Shown here one piece after another: positions 1 through 10,690 of a stretch of 64,000 nt of DNA; the first letter of the stretch is position 1, and each line of letters opens with the position of its first letter. The stretch is from assembly GCA_027574665.1 (NCBI GenBank), contig CM050648.1, positions 67,287,363-67,351,362 of the forward strand, given 5' to 3'. The position numbers and the translations under genes are program-made. Under the pieces are notes generated by a model that was given only the letters and a program-made list of their open reading frames with translations, had not been told where the DNA came from and did no database searches. Origin of the DNA: Rhynochetos jubatus. Taxonomy: Eukaryota; Chordata; Aves; Eurypygiformes; Rhynochetidae.

Positions 1-319
1 CATTATAAACTCCTCATGTATTTATTAAGAAGTAGAAAATTAAAAACATAAGAGAAGATAACAGAAATAATAGATGTAGTTGAGAACTTTACAATATTGC
101 TATATGTTGCAAGACATATGGAAGAGTTACAAGGTGTGTGTGAGAGAAAACACTCGAGTCTTTGCAAGTATTGATAATAATTAAAAAAAGGATCAAAATA
201 TAAAGCATAAACTAGAATAGAAAGATGGCAGTGCAGGGACAAAATCAGATCTATTAAGATGCTTCAGATATACCACAAGATTTCAGACTATGTCTTCAGA
301 AAAGTTAAAGTAATATATT
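1..319. other. Unique AT-rich sequence, no gene seen
   Basis: No repeat family, splice-site pair or plausible protein was recognised here. The open frames are short, AT-driven and without recognisable composition. The stretch ends at the 5' edge of solo LTR copy A. Confidence 0.6.
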
Positions 320-1116
320 GTGCTGTGTTCAGTCAGGAAAGGGTTAACACTCTTTACCATGGCTGCTAAGGAGCTGTATTCCTGGATGCTGAGAGAAGCA
401 CTTATAAGGTCTTAGCTGGTTCTGGGGAATGCCTGCACCAGATTCCAGGTCTTTCTCCGCTTCTGATCCTGCAGCTGCGTCCCCAGCTCTCGCTGTCTCG
501 CTACAGGCAGTGTAGGTGGGACACAGCTCAGACAGCCGACCCAAACTGACCAAGGGAGAGTTTCATTCCATATGAATGGAATATGCCCATGCTCGGGGCA
601 TAGGTGAGGAGGGGGTCCAGGAGCCATTACTCTCTCTCTTTCTCTCTTGCTCTTTTACTCCTGTACGCTTGCTAACACTCTCCCCGACTCCTGCGTTAGC
701 TGCTTTGTAACTCCTGTGCTGGCTCATTCGTGAGGGAGTTGGTGGGTTTGTTTAGTTTTCCCGGTCATGCTATCGCTGACAGGACTCACTTGGAATCTGC
801 CTGTGACAGCTCTCGGGCTGTGGCTCTCAGGCTCTCTGAGTCTCTCACTTCTCAGCACCTGGTTGTGCATTGGTCAGTGGGTGGTGAGCAACTGTATAAT
901 AATCATATCATATGTTTTATTTTCTATTGTTTTAATTACTTATTAGTAGTATTTGTATATATTAATTTAGATTTAATTAGTGAATAGTTCTTATCTCAGT
1001 TTTACGAGCTTCCACATTTCTTTTTCCTCCAATTCTTCCACCCCACTGGAGTAGGGGAGGGGGGATTTGTGAGAATAGCTTCGTGGTATTTTGCTAGCTG
1101 GAGTTAAACCACAACA
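320..1116 (+). mobile_element. Solo LTR of an endogenous retrovirus, copy A
   Basis: This 797-bp block begins TGTGCTG and ends CCACAACA, the TG...CA boundaries of a retroviral LTR. It aligns over its length with the blocks at 38954-39748 (reverse orientation) and 40448-41200. Shared landmarks are the opening CAGTCAGGAAAGG, a central CTCGGGCTGTGGCTCTC segment, a TATGTTTTATTTTCTA stretch that may hold the polyadenylation region, and the closing GCTAGCTGGAGTTAAACC. The flanking pentamers tatat (315-319) and tattt (1117-1121) match at 4 of 5 positions, consistent with a decayed 5-bp target-site duplication. No gag, pol or env remnant or primer-binding site is adjacent, so it is a solo LTR left by LTR-LTR recombination. 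It is the most diverged of the three copies. A 5-bp duplication fits ERVL-like or some ERVK-like avian families; I cannot choose between them. Confidence 0.85.
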
Positions 1117-3445
1117 TATTTGAAAGTTTATCTATGATTTTGAAAAGTGTATAGTATCATCAGATCACCAAAGTGTCAGAGCTCTTGTTATAAAACAGCC
1201 TTTGCCTTTTGGTAAAGGGAATGTTAAATTTCAAGTTCAGCAAAATCAAAAGGGCTACATAAAACCAAGCACAGGTTAAAAAAAGCAGATTTATTGTGAG
1301 AACTCTGAAATGATATCTAGATGATCCCCTGAGCAGCCCTTGAGATGTCAGAGATGATAATACAGTAACAACATTTGGGAAGTATTTCTAGTTTTACACT
1401 TAGCCTTTTGGCAGGAATTTATTAAGACAGAATAAGCCTGTGACTTTTCAATTCCAAGTACAATTTGTTTCTCTAATGTATCTGCAGGAGTAATGTGTGA
1501 TGGAATTTTTCCTTTGCTGGGCCCAGTAGTTGCGGGTGATGATGTGCTATAATAGGTTCTCACAGGCCATATCTCAACAAGATAAAACACAACACATGTA
1601 CATCTGTGGCCCAGTGTCAATGCCTTAAATGTACATCAGAAATGCATTAAATCTTCTGATTGCTATTTTGTTTGTACAGCTTGTTGGTTCAGAGTTTCTT
1701 CTGTAATGTACCCTGCTGATTACCTTGAATTATTGGCATATCCTTGGTAGAACAAGCACACCTTGTTCCGAAATACAGCATTACAGATGTGACTGGAATC
1801 TTTTCCTTTATTAGTAGAAACAGAAGAAATGTTCTTCAGGTTATTCCAATACGCTTCCTGAAAGCACATATCTCAGAATCAACTGTGTCTAGCAGTGCTT
1901 TGGACCAAAAGGAAGGGCGTGTGACATTGCAACAGAAATTTATCCACACAATTGTTTGTGTGTGTGCATCTGTGCCTGTGTCTGTATATATAATGGCATA
2001 ACAGTATAGAAAATAAAGTATTATGGACAGCTATGGAAAATGGCGCATCAGAAGAGGCACTCTTAGTTTTGGACGCTTTCTGGGCCAGATTCTGAGCTGG
2101 TTTAAAGCTGTACATCTCACATCAGCTTGCTTGCTCATATGTGAGACACTTCTTTTTGAAGAAAGCAGGTGGTTTAGAAGTAATCTTGAGCTAAACATTA
2201 ACAGAACCCACAGTGTTTGATAAAAATGAAATAAAGATATAAAAAATAATATTAGTTAACACTGGCCAGCTCCATTCTCTAGTGTTCCCACACCACCATA
2301 TCTGAGCTAAGATAGCCTGCTGAAAGCATACACTTGTGCACAGAGATACATGAACACATCCTTAGGGTTTCAGTAGGTTTTCGGTCAATTCCACATGGTC
2401 CATACGCAACACATCTTGTTAAAGACGGACTCAGTCTGTGGGAGTAAAAAGTGATGCTGTTCCACTGTCTGCTCAAAACAAATAATTATTTTTTTATATT
2501 GCTGTAAAGTAATGTATACTTAACACACGCGTGGCACTTCACTGGAGTTCATCACTTCTCACGGGTGGATGAAAAAAGTCACAGCTCTCAGGCAAGGGGG
2601 GAGTACTGGTTAGTCTACCAGTCACTCCCAGCTCGACAGCTGTTTTTCACAAGACTGTAAAGTGGTCGGATCATGCTGACATTTCTGAAAATCAGGTATA
2701 GTTCATACTGGACAATAACTGTTCTTTTTGTGGATGAATGTATTATTGCTGTTGTGACTATATTAGTTGCTGCCTATAAACTGTTATTTTTTCAGTTGGG
2801 AAGATGAAGTATTATCATTTAAGATAAATGTCACAGAGGAAAGTCAAAACTTGATTCTTGGTCACTCCTAGTACAAATTAGTTTGCATAAACATTTCACT
2901 GCATATGGATGAGTAATCAATATATTCCTAGAAATTAAAATGTTTGTTGTACTTTATTACAGTTAATAGGACCATTTTTAGAGGTGAAGATTACAGAAAT
3001 GATATCTTGGTTGTAACAATTATCTGTTAATTACAATAAGAAACAGTTCCTATTTCTGAAGGAATTGAATCATTTTATTGATCTGCCAGGTCCTGTGGTT
3101 GGCTAAGGTGATTTTTATATTGACTTCAGTAGAAGTAGGAGGCTACGGCTACAGCTAAAGAGAAGAATACTTATGTAGTTTAGTATTAACAATACATATT
3201 TAATTACTATATAAAAATGAACAAAACCAGCTGATATGACTTAATTTGAAATACGTGCTTAGGTCTCTCTAATAAATGTATTCTGGAGTGAAAGCAAAAA
3301 TGTTGCTATATTACAGATGTCTAGGTATAGCTGTCCTTCAGTAAAGGAACAGAGGTTAGGGGAAGGCAGGCATGTGTGTCAATCTCCTATTAGGGTCAGA
3401 GTGTGACTTCCCTTAGAGGAGTCACTGCAAGCTCCACTTTGACTG
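1117..3445. other. Unique AT-rich sequence, no gene seen
   Basis: Apart from a short GT-rich stretch near 1950-1990, nothing repetitive was recognised. Frames of 60-90 codons occur on both strands but overlap each other and show no domain, no start context and no paired splice sites. I treat them as chance. Confidence 0.55.
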
Positions 3446-3581
3446 TAAATCACAGCACCTTTCAGGTTGGAAAAGACCTTTAAGATCATCCAGTCAACTG
3501 GGACCTCCCCAGTTAGCCAGGACTGCTGATGTATGATGGAAAGTGGCTTGGTGAGCACTTCCACCAGCTCTCTCAGTACTC
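3446..3581 (-). mobile_element. CR1 LINE fragment, 3' tail joined to RT start
   Basis: On the minus strand, 3490-3581 encodes a CR1 reverse-transcriptase N-terminal segment, readable as KPLSIIHQQSWLTGEVPVDW. Immediately beyond it, 3446-3495 is the CR1 3' tail (the complement reads CAGGTTGGAAAAGACC...ATCATCCAGTC). In a full CR1 these two segments are more than 1 kb apart, so almost the whole RT and C-terminal region is missing. The junction falls at CCAGTC, which I expect in both parental segments, so a microhomology-mediated deletion is likely. The alternative is two separate CR1 fragments that landed side by side. Confidence 0.75.
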
Positions 3582-4264
3582 TTTTTGATCCAATTATGAT
3601 CCAGTATAATGTAATTTTATATTAAGATTTTATACAAAGCACTTTAATGTTTAATTTTGTTCTTTTAAAAAGTGAACTATAAAAAGTGAAAGCAATATAT
3701 TTCTGTATTTGTATTAAATATTTGCTATAGGTCAATTCATTTTTGTCAAGTAAAATGAAACCCATTGTACATGTAAATCCTGTATTGCTTTATACATGTA
3801 CTGGTTTTGTAACTACAAACATCACTAGTGAAATACTGAAAATAATAAGGGAAATAAATAACTACAAGTAACCACAAGATATTATGGAAAGATGAATAAT
3901 TAAGTTAAAACTAGAGAAGAAATGAGTATTGCCATTGCTGTATTATGAAGCTGGTACATTGGTTTAAAAAAGCAGCTGTTTATACTTCATAGACACCTCA
4001 GTACAAGAGAAAAAGACTGTGCAGTTTAGAAGAGAAATAACTGACTTGTTTAGGAGTGTGAACTACTATGTAATTTGCAAAATACTTCTGGTCTTTACTC
4101 TGCAATATGTTCGTTGTACATCTACTAGCTCATTATATGTTCATATTGCTGTTAATGCCATTTTACCAGTTCTTCTTCCAAAATATTCTTCAGACTCTTT
4201 TTTACTGTTCATTTAAAAAATTATTTCTGTATACACCATTTGACTTTAGCTTATATATATGCAG
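3582..4264. other. Unique AT-rich sequence, no gene seen
   Basis: Very AT-rich with scattered homopolymer runs. A 65-codon open frame (4019-4216) has no recognisable features. No repeat was identified. Confidence 0.55.
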
Positions 4265-4330
4265 CTAGGTTAACAGTTGGACTTGACGATCCTAAACGTC
4301 TTTTCCAACTTAAACGATTCTATGTATCGT
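4265..4330 (+). mobile_element. CR1 LINE 3' tail fragment
   Basis: The text runs GTTGGACTTGACGATCCTAA, then TTTTCCAACTTAAACGATTCTATG, which is the CR1 3' UTR end closing on the octamer-like ATTCTATG. Only about 65 bp remain, so the copy is severely 5'-truncated or eroded. CR1 elements are commonly truncated this way because reverse transcription starts at the 3' end. Confidence 0.75.
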
Positions 4331-4348
4331 GTATGTGTGTGTGTATAT
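4329..4348 (+). repeat. Short GT microsatellite at CR1 tail
   Basis: An interrupted (GT)n/(TA)n run directly follows the CR1 tail. Microsatellites often grow out of LINE 3' termini, and this looks like such a case. Confidence 0.6.
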
Positions 4349-5154
4349 AGTGTGCAAGTTCAAACATGCACGTGTGTCGATCTAGATATTTAGCATGCAA
4401 GGAGAAAAAAATAGCTAGTCAGCTAGTCCAGAGGCAACTGTACTGCAACACTGCTGATGTCATATTTAAAAGTCCGCTGTGATTATTTATTTTACGTGCT
4501 AAACTGGGTTGAGGCCACAGTACATTTTATTATTAAAACTTTAATTTCTTTTTGGCTTCAAAAGTAGACTTTCAGTCTTTTCCATACAAACATATGATGT
4601 GATTTTAGTAGAATAAATTCACTTCCACAATCCATTCAACACCTGATTAATTCATATTACTGAGGCAACAGAGATATGATTAACTTGTGTCTTACAGTTC
4701 ATAAACTGTGCTAGGCATAACAACGTGAGCCACTGCTGATACTTTATTCAATAGGCCAGCCTTAGGAACATCAGTAGAGACTTGGTTTTTTGATTAAATA
4801 TGGTGGTAATCTAATCTATTTGGAAAAATTAGTATATTTCTTGAAACTGCCATCATACGTCAAATAAAATGGAGTTTGACAGCAGTCTTTTAGCATTCGT
4901 AGAAGAACTGAAAAACAGTTATGAAAAGCTTATAGTGCTGGCACCATTTTTAGATAATGTTCCAGAAGCTTTTCTACACATTTCTAAGTGCGTGAGGTAT
5001 GTGACTCAGAGCACTCTTCTGGGCAGTCTTCACTAGTACTTAATTACTGTGAAAAAAACAAGGAAAGTGTTTTCTATCCAAAAGATGCTTTGTAAATGTA
5101 TCTTTGCCCTCAAATTAAAAAGAGCTCATATGGGAAAATGCAGTGATAAATTAT
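4349..5154. other. Unique AT-rich sequence, no gene seen
   Basis: No repeat, splice-site pair or plausible coding frame was recognised between the CR1 tail and the next CR1 fragment. Confidence 0.55.
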
Positions 5155-5830
5155 GGTGCCAGTGTTGGTCACTCTTACAGTAAAATAGTGTTTCCTGATG
5201 TTTAGATGGCACCACCTTGTTTCAGTTCAAACCCATTGCCTCTGGACCTGTCACTGGGAACTGCTGAAAAAAGCCTGGGTCTGTCTTCTTTGTAGCCTCC
5301 CCTCAGGCATGTGCACACTTTGATGAGATCCTCCCTGAACCAACCTTTTCTTCTCCAGGCTGAATAGTTCCAAACCTTTCAGCCTCTCCTCATAAAAGTT
5401 GCTCCAGTCCCTTAATCATCATCATGGTCCTTTGCTGGATGTACTCCATCAAACCCCTATGTTGTACTAGGTAGCCCAAAACTGGACACCAAAATCCAGA
5501 TGTCGCCCCACAGGGACTGAGCAGAGAGCAAGGATCACCTCCTTAAACATGCTGGCAGTACTTTTCACAGGGTCCAAGGCGAGGCTGACTGGTATGTAGT
5601 TCCCCTGCCTTTCTTTAAGATTTGAGTGACATTTGCCCTCTAGACTTCAGGAACCTCTCCCACTTTCCGTGACCTTCAAAGATAACTGAAAGTGGCTTTG
5701 CAATGACATCAGCCAAGCTCCCTCAGCACTGGTGGGCATCACTAGCAGCCCCATCAGGGCTCATAGTTGTGCATGTCCACTTTTTTAAAATCTCCTTATC
5801 TTGATCCTAATCCACTGAGGTGGCAATATA
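5155..5830 (-). mobile_element. Old CR1 LINE fragment with internal deletion
   Basis: On the minus strand, 5155 to about 5550 matches the CR1 C-terminal and 3' region. The complement carries the AAGAAAAGGTTGG...TTCAGGGAGGATCTCATCAAAG type text and the block corresponding to RLKGLELFSLEKK-like protein. From about 5565 to 5830 the text matches the RT N-terminal region instead (complement of GAGGCTGACTGGTATGTAGTTCCCC and of CCAAGCTCCCTCAGCACT). The catalytic RT core that should lie between them is absent, so the copy has an internal deletion of roughly a kilobase near 5550-5570. Many substitutions and small gaps show it is old. The 5' limit is uncertain, since similarity fades between 5780 and 5900. 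Confidence 0.75.
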
Positions 5831-8277
5831 GCTCACTGACAACTGCATACCTCCTGCAGACTAGGTCGTCACCTGCCCCAGGCTGAACAAGAGGCCCCAG
5901 CACTCCCTGCAGCTGGAGGCTTGCAGAGATGCATCCTTCTCTGAAGCTCCATCTGGGTCCAAGCTCTGTCTGATAATGATGAGACGGTTTCTCCAGTGGC
6001 TCCTGGAGAACATGCTGTGTGGCACATCACCACCATAGCTAAGAATGTGTATACTCAGACAGAGGAAGTTGTCTGGCCTCTCCTTTGTGCCCTGTTGTGA
6101 AAAAAGCTGCTTCTGTTGGCTGCATGTGAGGAGCTGTGCTCTTGGCCTGGATTTTACTTAGGCCTCTCCCACGCATGGGCTGAGAGGGTGCTTGACCCTC
6201 CTTAATAAGGGGAGAGTGACTGAATTTGTGACTGTGACTTTGAGATTAATTTCTGTTTAAAATATTCTGAACAGTTATAAAATTTTATTTCTGCAGGGCA
6301 GAGGCATTGGGTCACTAACATTCTGTTTGTCTCCACCATTTTTCTGGATTTCTGTCTATAAATACTGCCTACAAATATAACAAAATTGTGTTCACAGAAT
6401 GTTTTGCTGAACTAGCTGGTATTTTACACTATTCACTTTTACATAGATGTGATGGAATTTCTGGTACCCAGAATGTCTCAGGAGAAGGACTCCTAAGTGA
6501 GTTTAATATAATCTGAAAACAGGTGAGGAGGCAGCTGGAAAATATGGTCAGTGATTATGAACACAAATACGGGTAATCGGTAGCCATCACCTAAAGTGAT
6601 CATAACAGTACTGAACGTCATCTCCAGCATACCTAGTCTAATGTGTTACTGAAATGGTGCTGCCTGATATGGAATAAAACCCCCAAACTAATCTTTTTTA
6701 CTAGCAGCTGAAGGCATGTTGTGAAACATCATTGATAAGAATCTCCCTGTAATATTTTTGATATATCATTCGATGCATAGGGTCATTTTCAAAGCGCTGA
6801 TGACTTTTCTTCTTCATTTGAAGTATGACGGGAAGTAAAGCAAAACTGGAATGAAGTCAGCATAGACCAAATGAATTGTCATGTCTGGAAGGGTTACTTC
6901 ACTCTCCTTCAGAAGGCATTTGTTCCACCTGTCCTCTGCTTTTGCAGCGATGCTTGATGTGGATTAGTAGGAACACTTTGTAACCTCTTCCTTAAATGTA
7001 GTGAAGAAATTATTTCAGTCTATTTATTTATGGCATTTCTATGAAACCACTTTAGGCAAATAAGAAACCAAACTGGTTTTTTTCAGTCAAATATGCAATG
7101 CAAAGACACTGAAATACAGGAAACTGTAATAAGGTGAATGCAATTAATAGAATAAGGGGAATTAATTATTGTGTAGTGCAGAAAAGCAAGTAATAATTTA
7201 AAATCAATGTTAAAGTTATGAATAAACACAGGCAGGTGTATAGCTACACATTGTACAGCAACCAGGTAACCATATTTTTGTAAATTTAGAGAAAGTCAGT
7301 CTTAATGGTGTGAACGCCACAGTGTTTAATTGATAAGATAGAAGTACGTAATCAGTAATAAATTATTATTAACAGAGGGCCACAGTTTATCCTAAAATAT
7401 AAAGTAATAGTGGTTGCTCAAAGAGTTGGCTTGTTCAACTCAACTGTTGCCAAATTTTGCCCACTTTGTCTTGCAAAGAATTCATAGACTATGTCTGACA
7501 TTTAAAATATATTAATTTTCCAAAACTCTTTTACCTTAACAAATTTCATGTTCATTTCTAAACAAAACATTCTGAACTGTATATTTTGTGACAGTACTGT
7601 GTTCTTTTGAATACCTAAGCACAGTATTGCTTTCATTTATAGAGAAGAACAGAGCTAATGTGTAATAAACAGTAAATATTACTCTTTTGGTAAAGAAGAT
7701 GTTGATAACCAGCCATTTGTATTAAAGCTCAGGAAAGTATCTGGTCTCCAATATTCAGAGCTGGTGTTCATGCAGATGTGCAAGCAGCAAGTTTTACCTG
7801 CGTTACTGCTGGAAACATGATTTGCTACATGTTTCTTAACTTTTGAAGATAAGCTATCCATCCTCTCAATGTCTTGTTGTAAAGTCCTAAGAATGTTTTG
7901 GTTTTATTTTGATAAATAAAGGTTTTGAATCTCAAAAGCAAGCCATTGTAGGATACATTTTATACATTTATAACACCATTCTTACATAAGTGCAAGAGAA
8001 AGAAGAGTGTTTAATGAACTTCTCATTCCCCTGCTCCCATCTGAGGGCCAGGGAGAACTCTAGTCCAAGGAGAACTGACATCCCTTTTTTCTGCAAACAA
8101 GGGCAGCTTCTTCTGTAGTGGGCCAATGGTAGCTACAGTAGAAGGTTGTCATGGTGGGGACAGGCCTGAACCTCTAGTTCCTTTTTAGCCCATGGTGCAG
8201 AGCTGACATACTGGTGGAACATGAAATATTTTTGGGGGTTACTAGATTAGTAATTAAGGGGTACAACTAACAGAGGT
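5831..8277. other. Unclassified sequence; GC-richer first 400 bp
   Basis: From 5831 to about 6220 the sequence is noticeably GC-richer than its surroundings and may be further old CR1 5' material or another repeat, but I could not place it. From 6220 on it is ordinary AT-rich unique sequence. A 60-codon minus frame at 7679-7861 has no recognisable feature. Confidence 0.5.
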
Positions 8278-8390
8278 CATTGAATCACTGAAGTCTTTAA
8301 AGTAGGAAGGGGATCTCTGGAATTCAAGCCCTGAACTCAAAGCAGAGCTAATCTTAAAGTTAGATCAAGTTTCCAGGGCTTTATCTGCTT
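8278..8390 (-). mobile_element. Old CR1 LINE 3' end fragment
   Basis: The complement ends like a CR1 3' UTR. The plus strand reads GAATCACTGAAGTCTTTAAA, then GGAAGGGGATCTCTGGAATTC, then CTCAAAGCAGAGCTAATC and TTAGATCAAGTTTCCAGGGC. These follow the order of the CR1 tail read in reverse: octamer, 'ttggaagggacctctgga', 'gctcaaagcagggcta', 'gatcaggttgctcagggc'. Divergence is high, so the insertion is ancient. Confidence 0.65.
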
Positions 8391-9684
8391 GAAGTGATGT
8401 ACTGCAATAAGAAAATTCGAGCTCGTTTCCATTTAAATGGAGAGGGGAATATTGCACAAGGAAACTAGATTAGAGTTCACTATTTTGCACAATCCTTGTG
8501 AGGAATATCTCCTTTTGCCTGTCGAACTACTCGGTTACTTGCTGAAGTTTTCTTACGTAAGTGACTAATTTTCTTTTAATATCCTCATTCTCTCACAACA
8601 ACAAAAAATCCTCCCTCTTTTGTAGAGCTTCATATTCATATGTCAAGAGAAAGTTGTCGTGATGAAAAGTCAGTTGAAATGAAATTGAGTGTATATGTAT
8701 AATTTATTTCCATTGCCTTCCATAATTATTCTTTAAACTGATTTATGAGACTCTTTTTGCAAATCTCAAAGTGCTCTATGGATTACAAACTGTGGCTCTT
8801 AGCTAAAGTCCTATAACCAGACCCTATATTACCACACAAGAAAAACTTCAATTCCAGCTGAAAGTGAATGTGCCATTTAATGGTAATAAAACATTATAGT
8901 GATAATGTAGCTATCCCTAAATCAAAGAAATTCAGAGCTAAGTTGCACTCAAGAGAATTCCAAAATATTAGAGCACAAACCATACCAAATACTTCGCTCT
9001 TAATCTCTGATGATGCCTTGCAGTGGCCAAAACCTTATGATTACAGACGACTAACCCTGAAGATCCAAATTACATTAAAAAGTTTTTTTATAGTTTTTAG
9101 ATTCCTTCTGTCTCCTTTTAGCTCCTCATGACTGATAATCTCTTCTTTGTAACTAAGGGGAGATCTATATCAACACTGATTCTAGGGAAGCTCCTTCTAC
9201 AGGGTCAACGTATTTTTACAGTTACAAGGACCATAAATGAAGGACATAACTAAACCCAGTTAAGTAATGGAGGTGGACATTGACCTTCATCTGTTTCATA
9301 TGTATAAAGTTTTAGACAGCCTTGATCTCAAAAAGCTTGTGGTTTTGGTGTCAGTAATTTAGAAGAAAAAGCAAGTAATACCAGGATTGTATGGTTGGTT
9401 TGTTTCTAAAATAGGTGCTCCTACAGTGAGCTTGGATGGGTATTTCAAAAAGATATGTGATAACCCTCCCCCCGCCCCCTTATCCCCCCAAGATGGACAT
9501 AGATTTGTGGTGAGAAGGACTGCATTTGGCCAGCCAGCAGGATCTCTGTGGGAACTTCTGCTGCAGTCCTGTATGCATTCCAAATAAAGCAATTTAGTTT
9601 AAGAGCATCTGCTTTTCCCTGTTGCAAGATACTGCTAATCAGCGAATTGACATTGTTTCGCCTCTGTAATGCCAGGGGCTCCTG
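8391..9684. other. Unique sequence with one C-rich motif
   Basis: No gene or repeat family was recognised. Open frames at 8868-9131 and 9387-9587 lack domain features, and 9387-9587 overlaps similar-length minus frames, the pattern expected by chance in a locally GC-rich patch. The notable content is the G-quadruplex motif listed separately. Confidence 0.5.
9464..9489 (-). other. G-quadruplex motif on the minus strand
   Basis: The plus strand carries C-runs of 3, 6, 5 and 6 separated by spacers of 1, 1 and 4 bases. The minus strand is therefore a canonical intramolecular G-quadruplex sequence with short loops, which are generally the most stable. It lies in unique sequence outside any repeat I recognise. 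Such motifs occur in promoters, enhancers and replication origins, but nothing else here shows which, if any, applies. Confidence 0.7.
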
Positions 9685-10690
9685 AATAAAAACATTAGTG
9701 CTGCCATGCTGGATCAGATGAAAGAGTCCATCTTATCCCAGTTTCCTTTCTTCAGTGATGACTAGCAGCAGATGCCTAGGGAAGCATAGAGTGATAATTC
9801 CCTCTGTGTCCCCTCCTAGCTGCCAGCAATGTGTGGACTCAGTGAGTCAGAGGCAGTATCTTTCTGATTTTTCTTCCATGAACATATCTAGTACTTTCTG
9901 CTTTTGCTTTTTGTGTTTGTTATGTGATACGGTAATGCCCCTATTGAATATGCTATTTCATGATTTTGATTCACCCACGCCACTCTTGATTTTATATCAC
10001 TTTCTCATAAATCTATTTATGGATCTTTGCTATCTTCCAGATGGTAGAGTTATTTTCTCTTTAACTGTACTTTATATGGAAACTGAGCAGCACATCTTTA
10101 CCTCTTCCCGTGCTATTTTACCCTTTGTGGGACCAAAATGGCACCTGACTGGATTCTCTGTTTTCCCCTTTATAATGGTTAACATTTGTACCAGGCATTT
10201 CCCTTTACTTCTTCTAACTTGAAAACTTTGAATAACTTAGTCAGATCAGCTTCTTCCGAACACTGCAGGGGCCCATGCAGCTTCCTAGCAGACTCCACTG
10301 TTGACCTACCATGACAGAATCACCATTTGTCCTGCTTTTTGTTTCATCATATCCAAATTGGTATTTGTGTCACCCCTTGGAATTTTAATTTCTTTTGGAG
10401 CCTACCATGAGGTATGTGGCAGATGATAACTTTGTAAAAATCAAAATACAGTATGCCAACCAGATCACCCTCACCTTCAGTCCCACAGACACCATTAATA
10501 AACTGTAAGTACGATGCTTCTCTATGAATACCAGGTTATTTCTTCCCCACTGAACCACGTGTCCTTGAAACCATTGTTTCTACACTTTATTAATAGTTTC
10601 TACAGGTTTCTACAGGTTTGGTACCGTACTTAAGGATCTGGAGTTCCCCAGATACTTCTCTTCACTGGAGCCTTTTAAAAATTTTTGTAC
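9685..10690 (-). mobile_element. Ancient L3/CR1-like LINE fragment
   Basis: The lower-coordinate end reads TGCTGGATCAGATGAAAGAG, then TCCATCTTATCCCAGTTTCC, which is the reverse complement of the 'ctgggctagatggacctttggtctgatccagca' 3' end of old amniote L3/CR1-type LINEs. Further on, GGAATTTTAATTTC, then GGTATGTGGCAGATGATAAC, then AAAATCAAAATACAGTATGCC, then CCAGATCACCCTCACC keep the order of the coding part of that family (the 'cttatcaaaagcc...aaatccaaatacattatgtc...ggatcacc' block). The 155-codon plus frame at 9755-10222 lies antisense inside it and is not a gene. Divergence is very high. Exact limits and subfamily are uncertain. Confidence 0.65.
10597..10616 (+). repeat. Two-copy decamer direct repeat
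   Basis: TTTCTACAGG occurs twice in tandem within the ancient LINE, probably a local slippage duplication after insertion. Confidence 0.8.

Noticed and set aside
730-987. 85-codon frame inside LTR copy A
   Set aside because: It lies entirely within the non-coding LTR and is not preserved in the other copies.
9755-10222. 155-codon plus-strand open frame as a gene
   Set aside because: It lies antisense inside an ancient LINE whose landmarks explain the sequence. It has no recognised domain or splice context.
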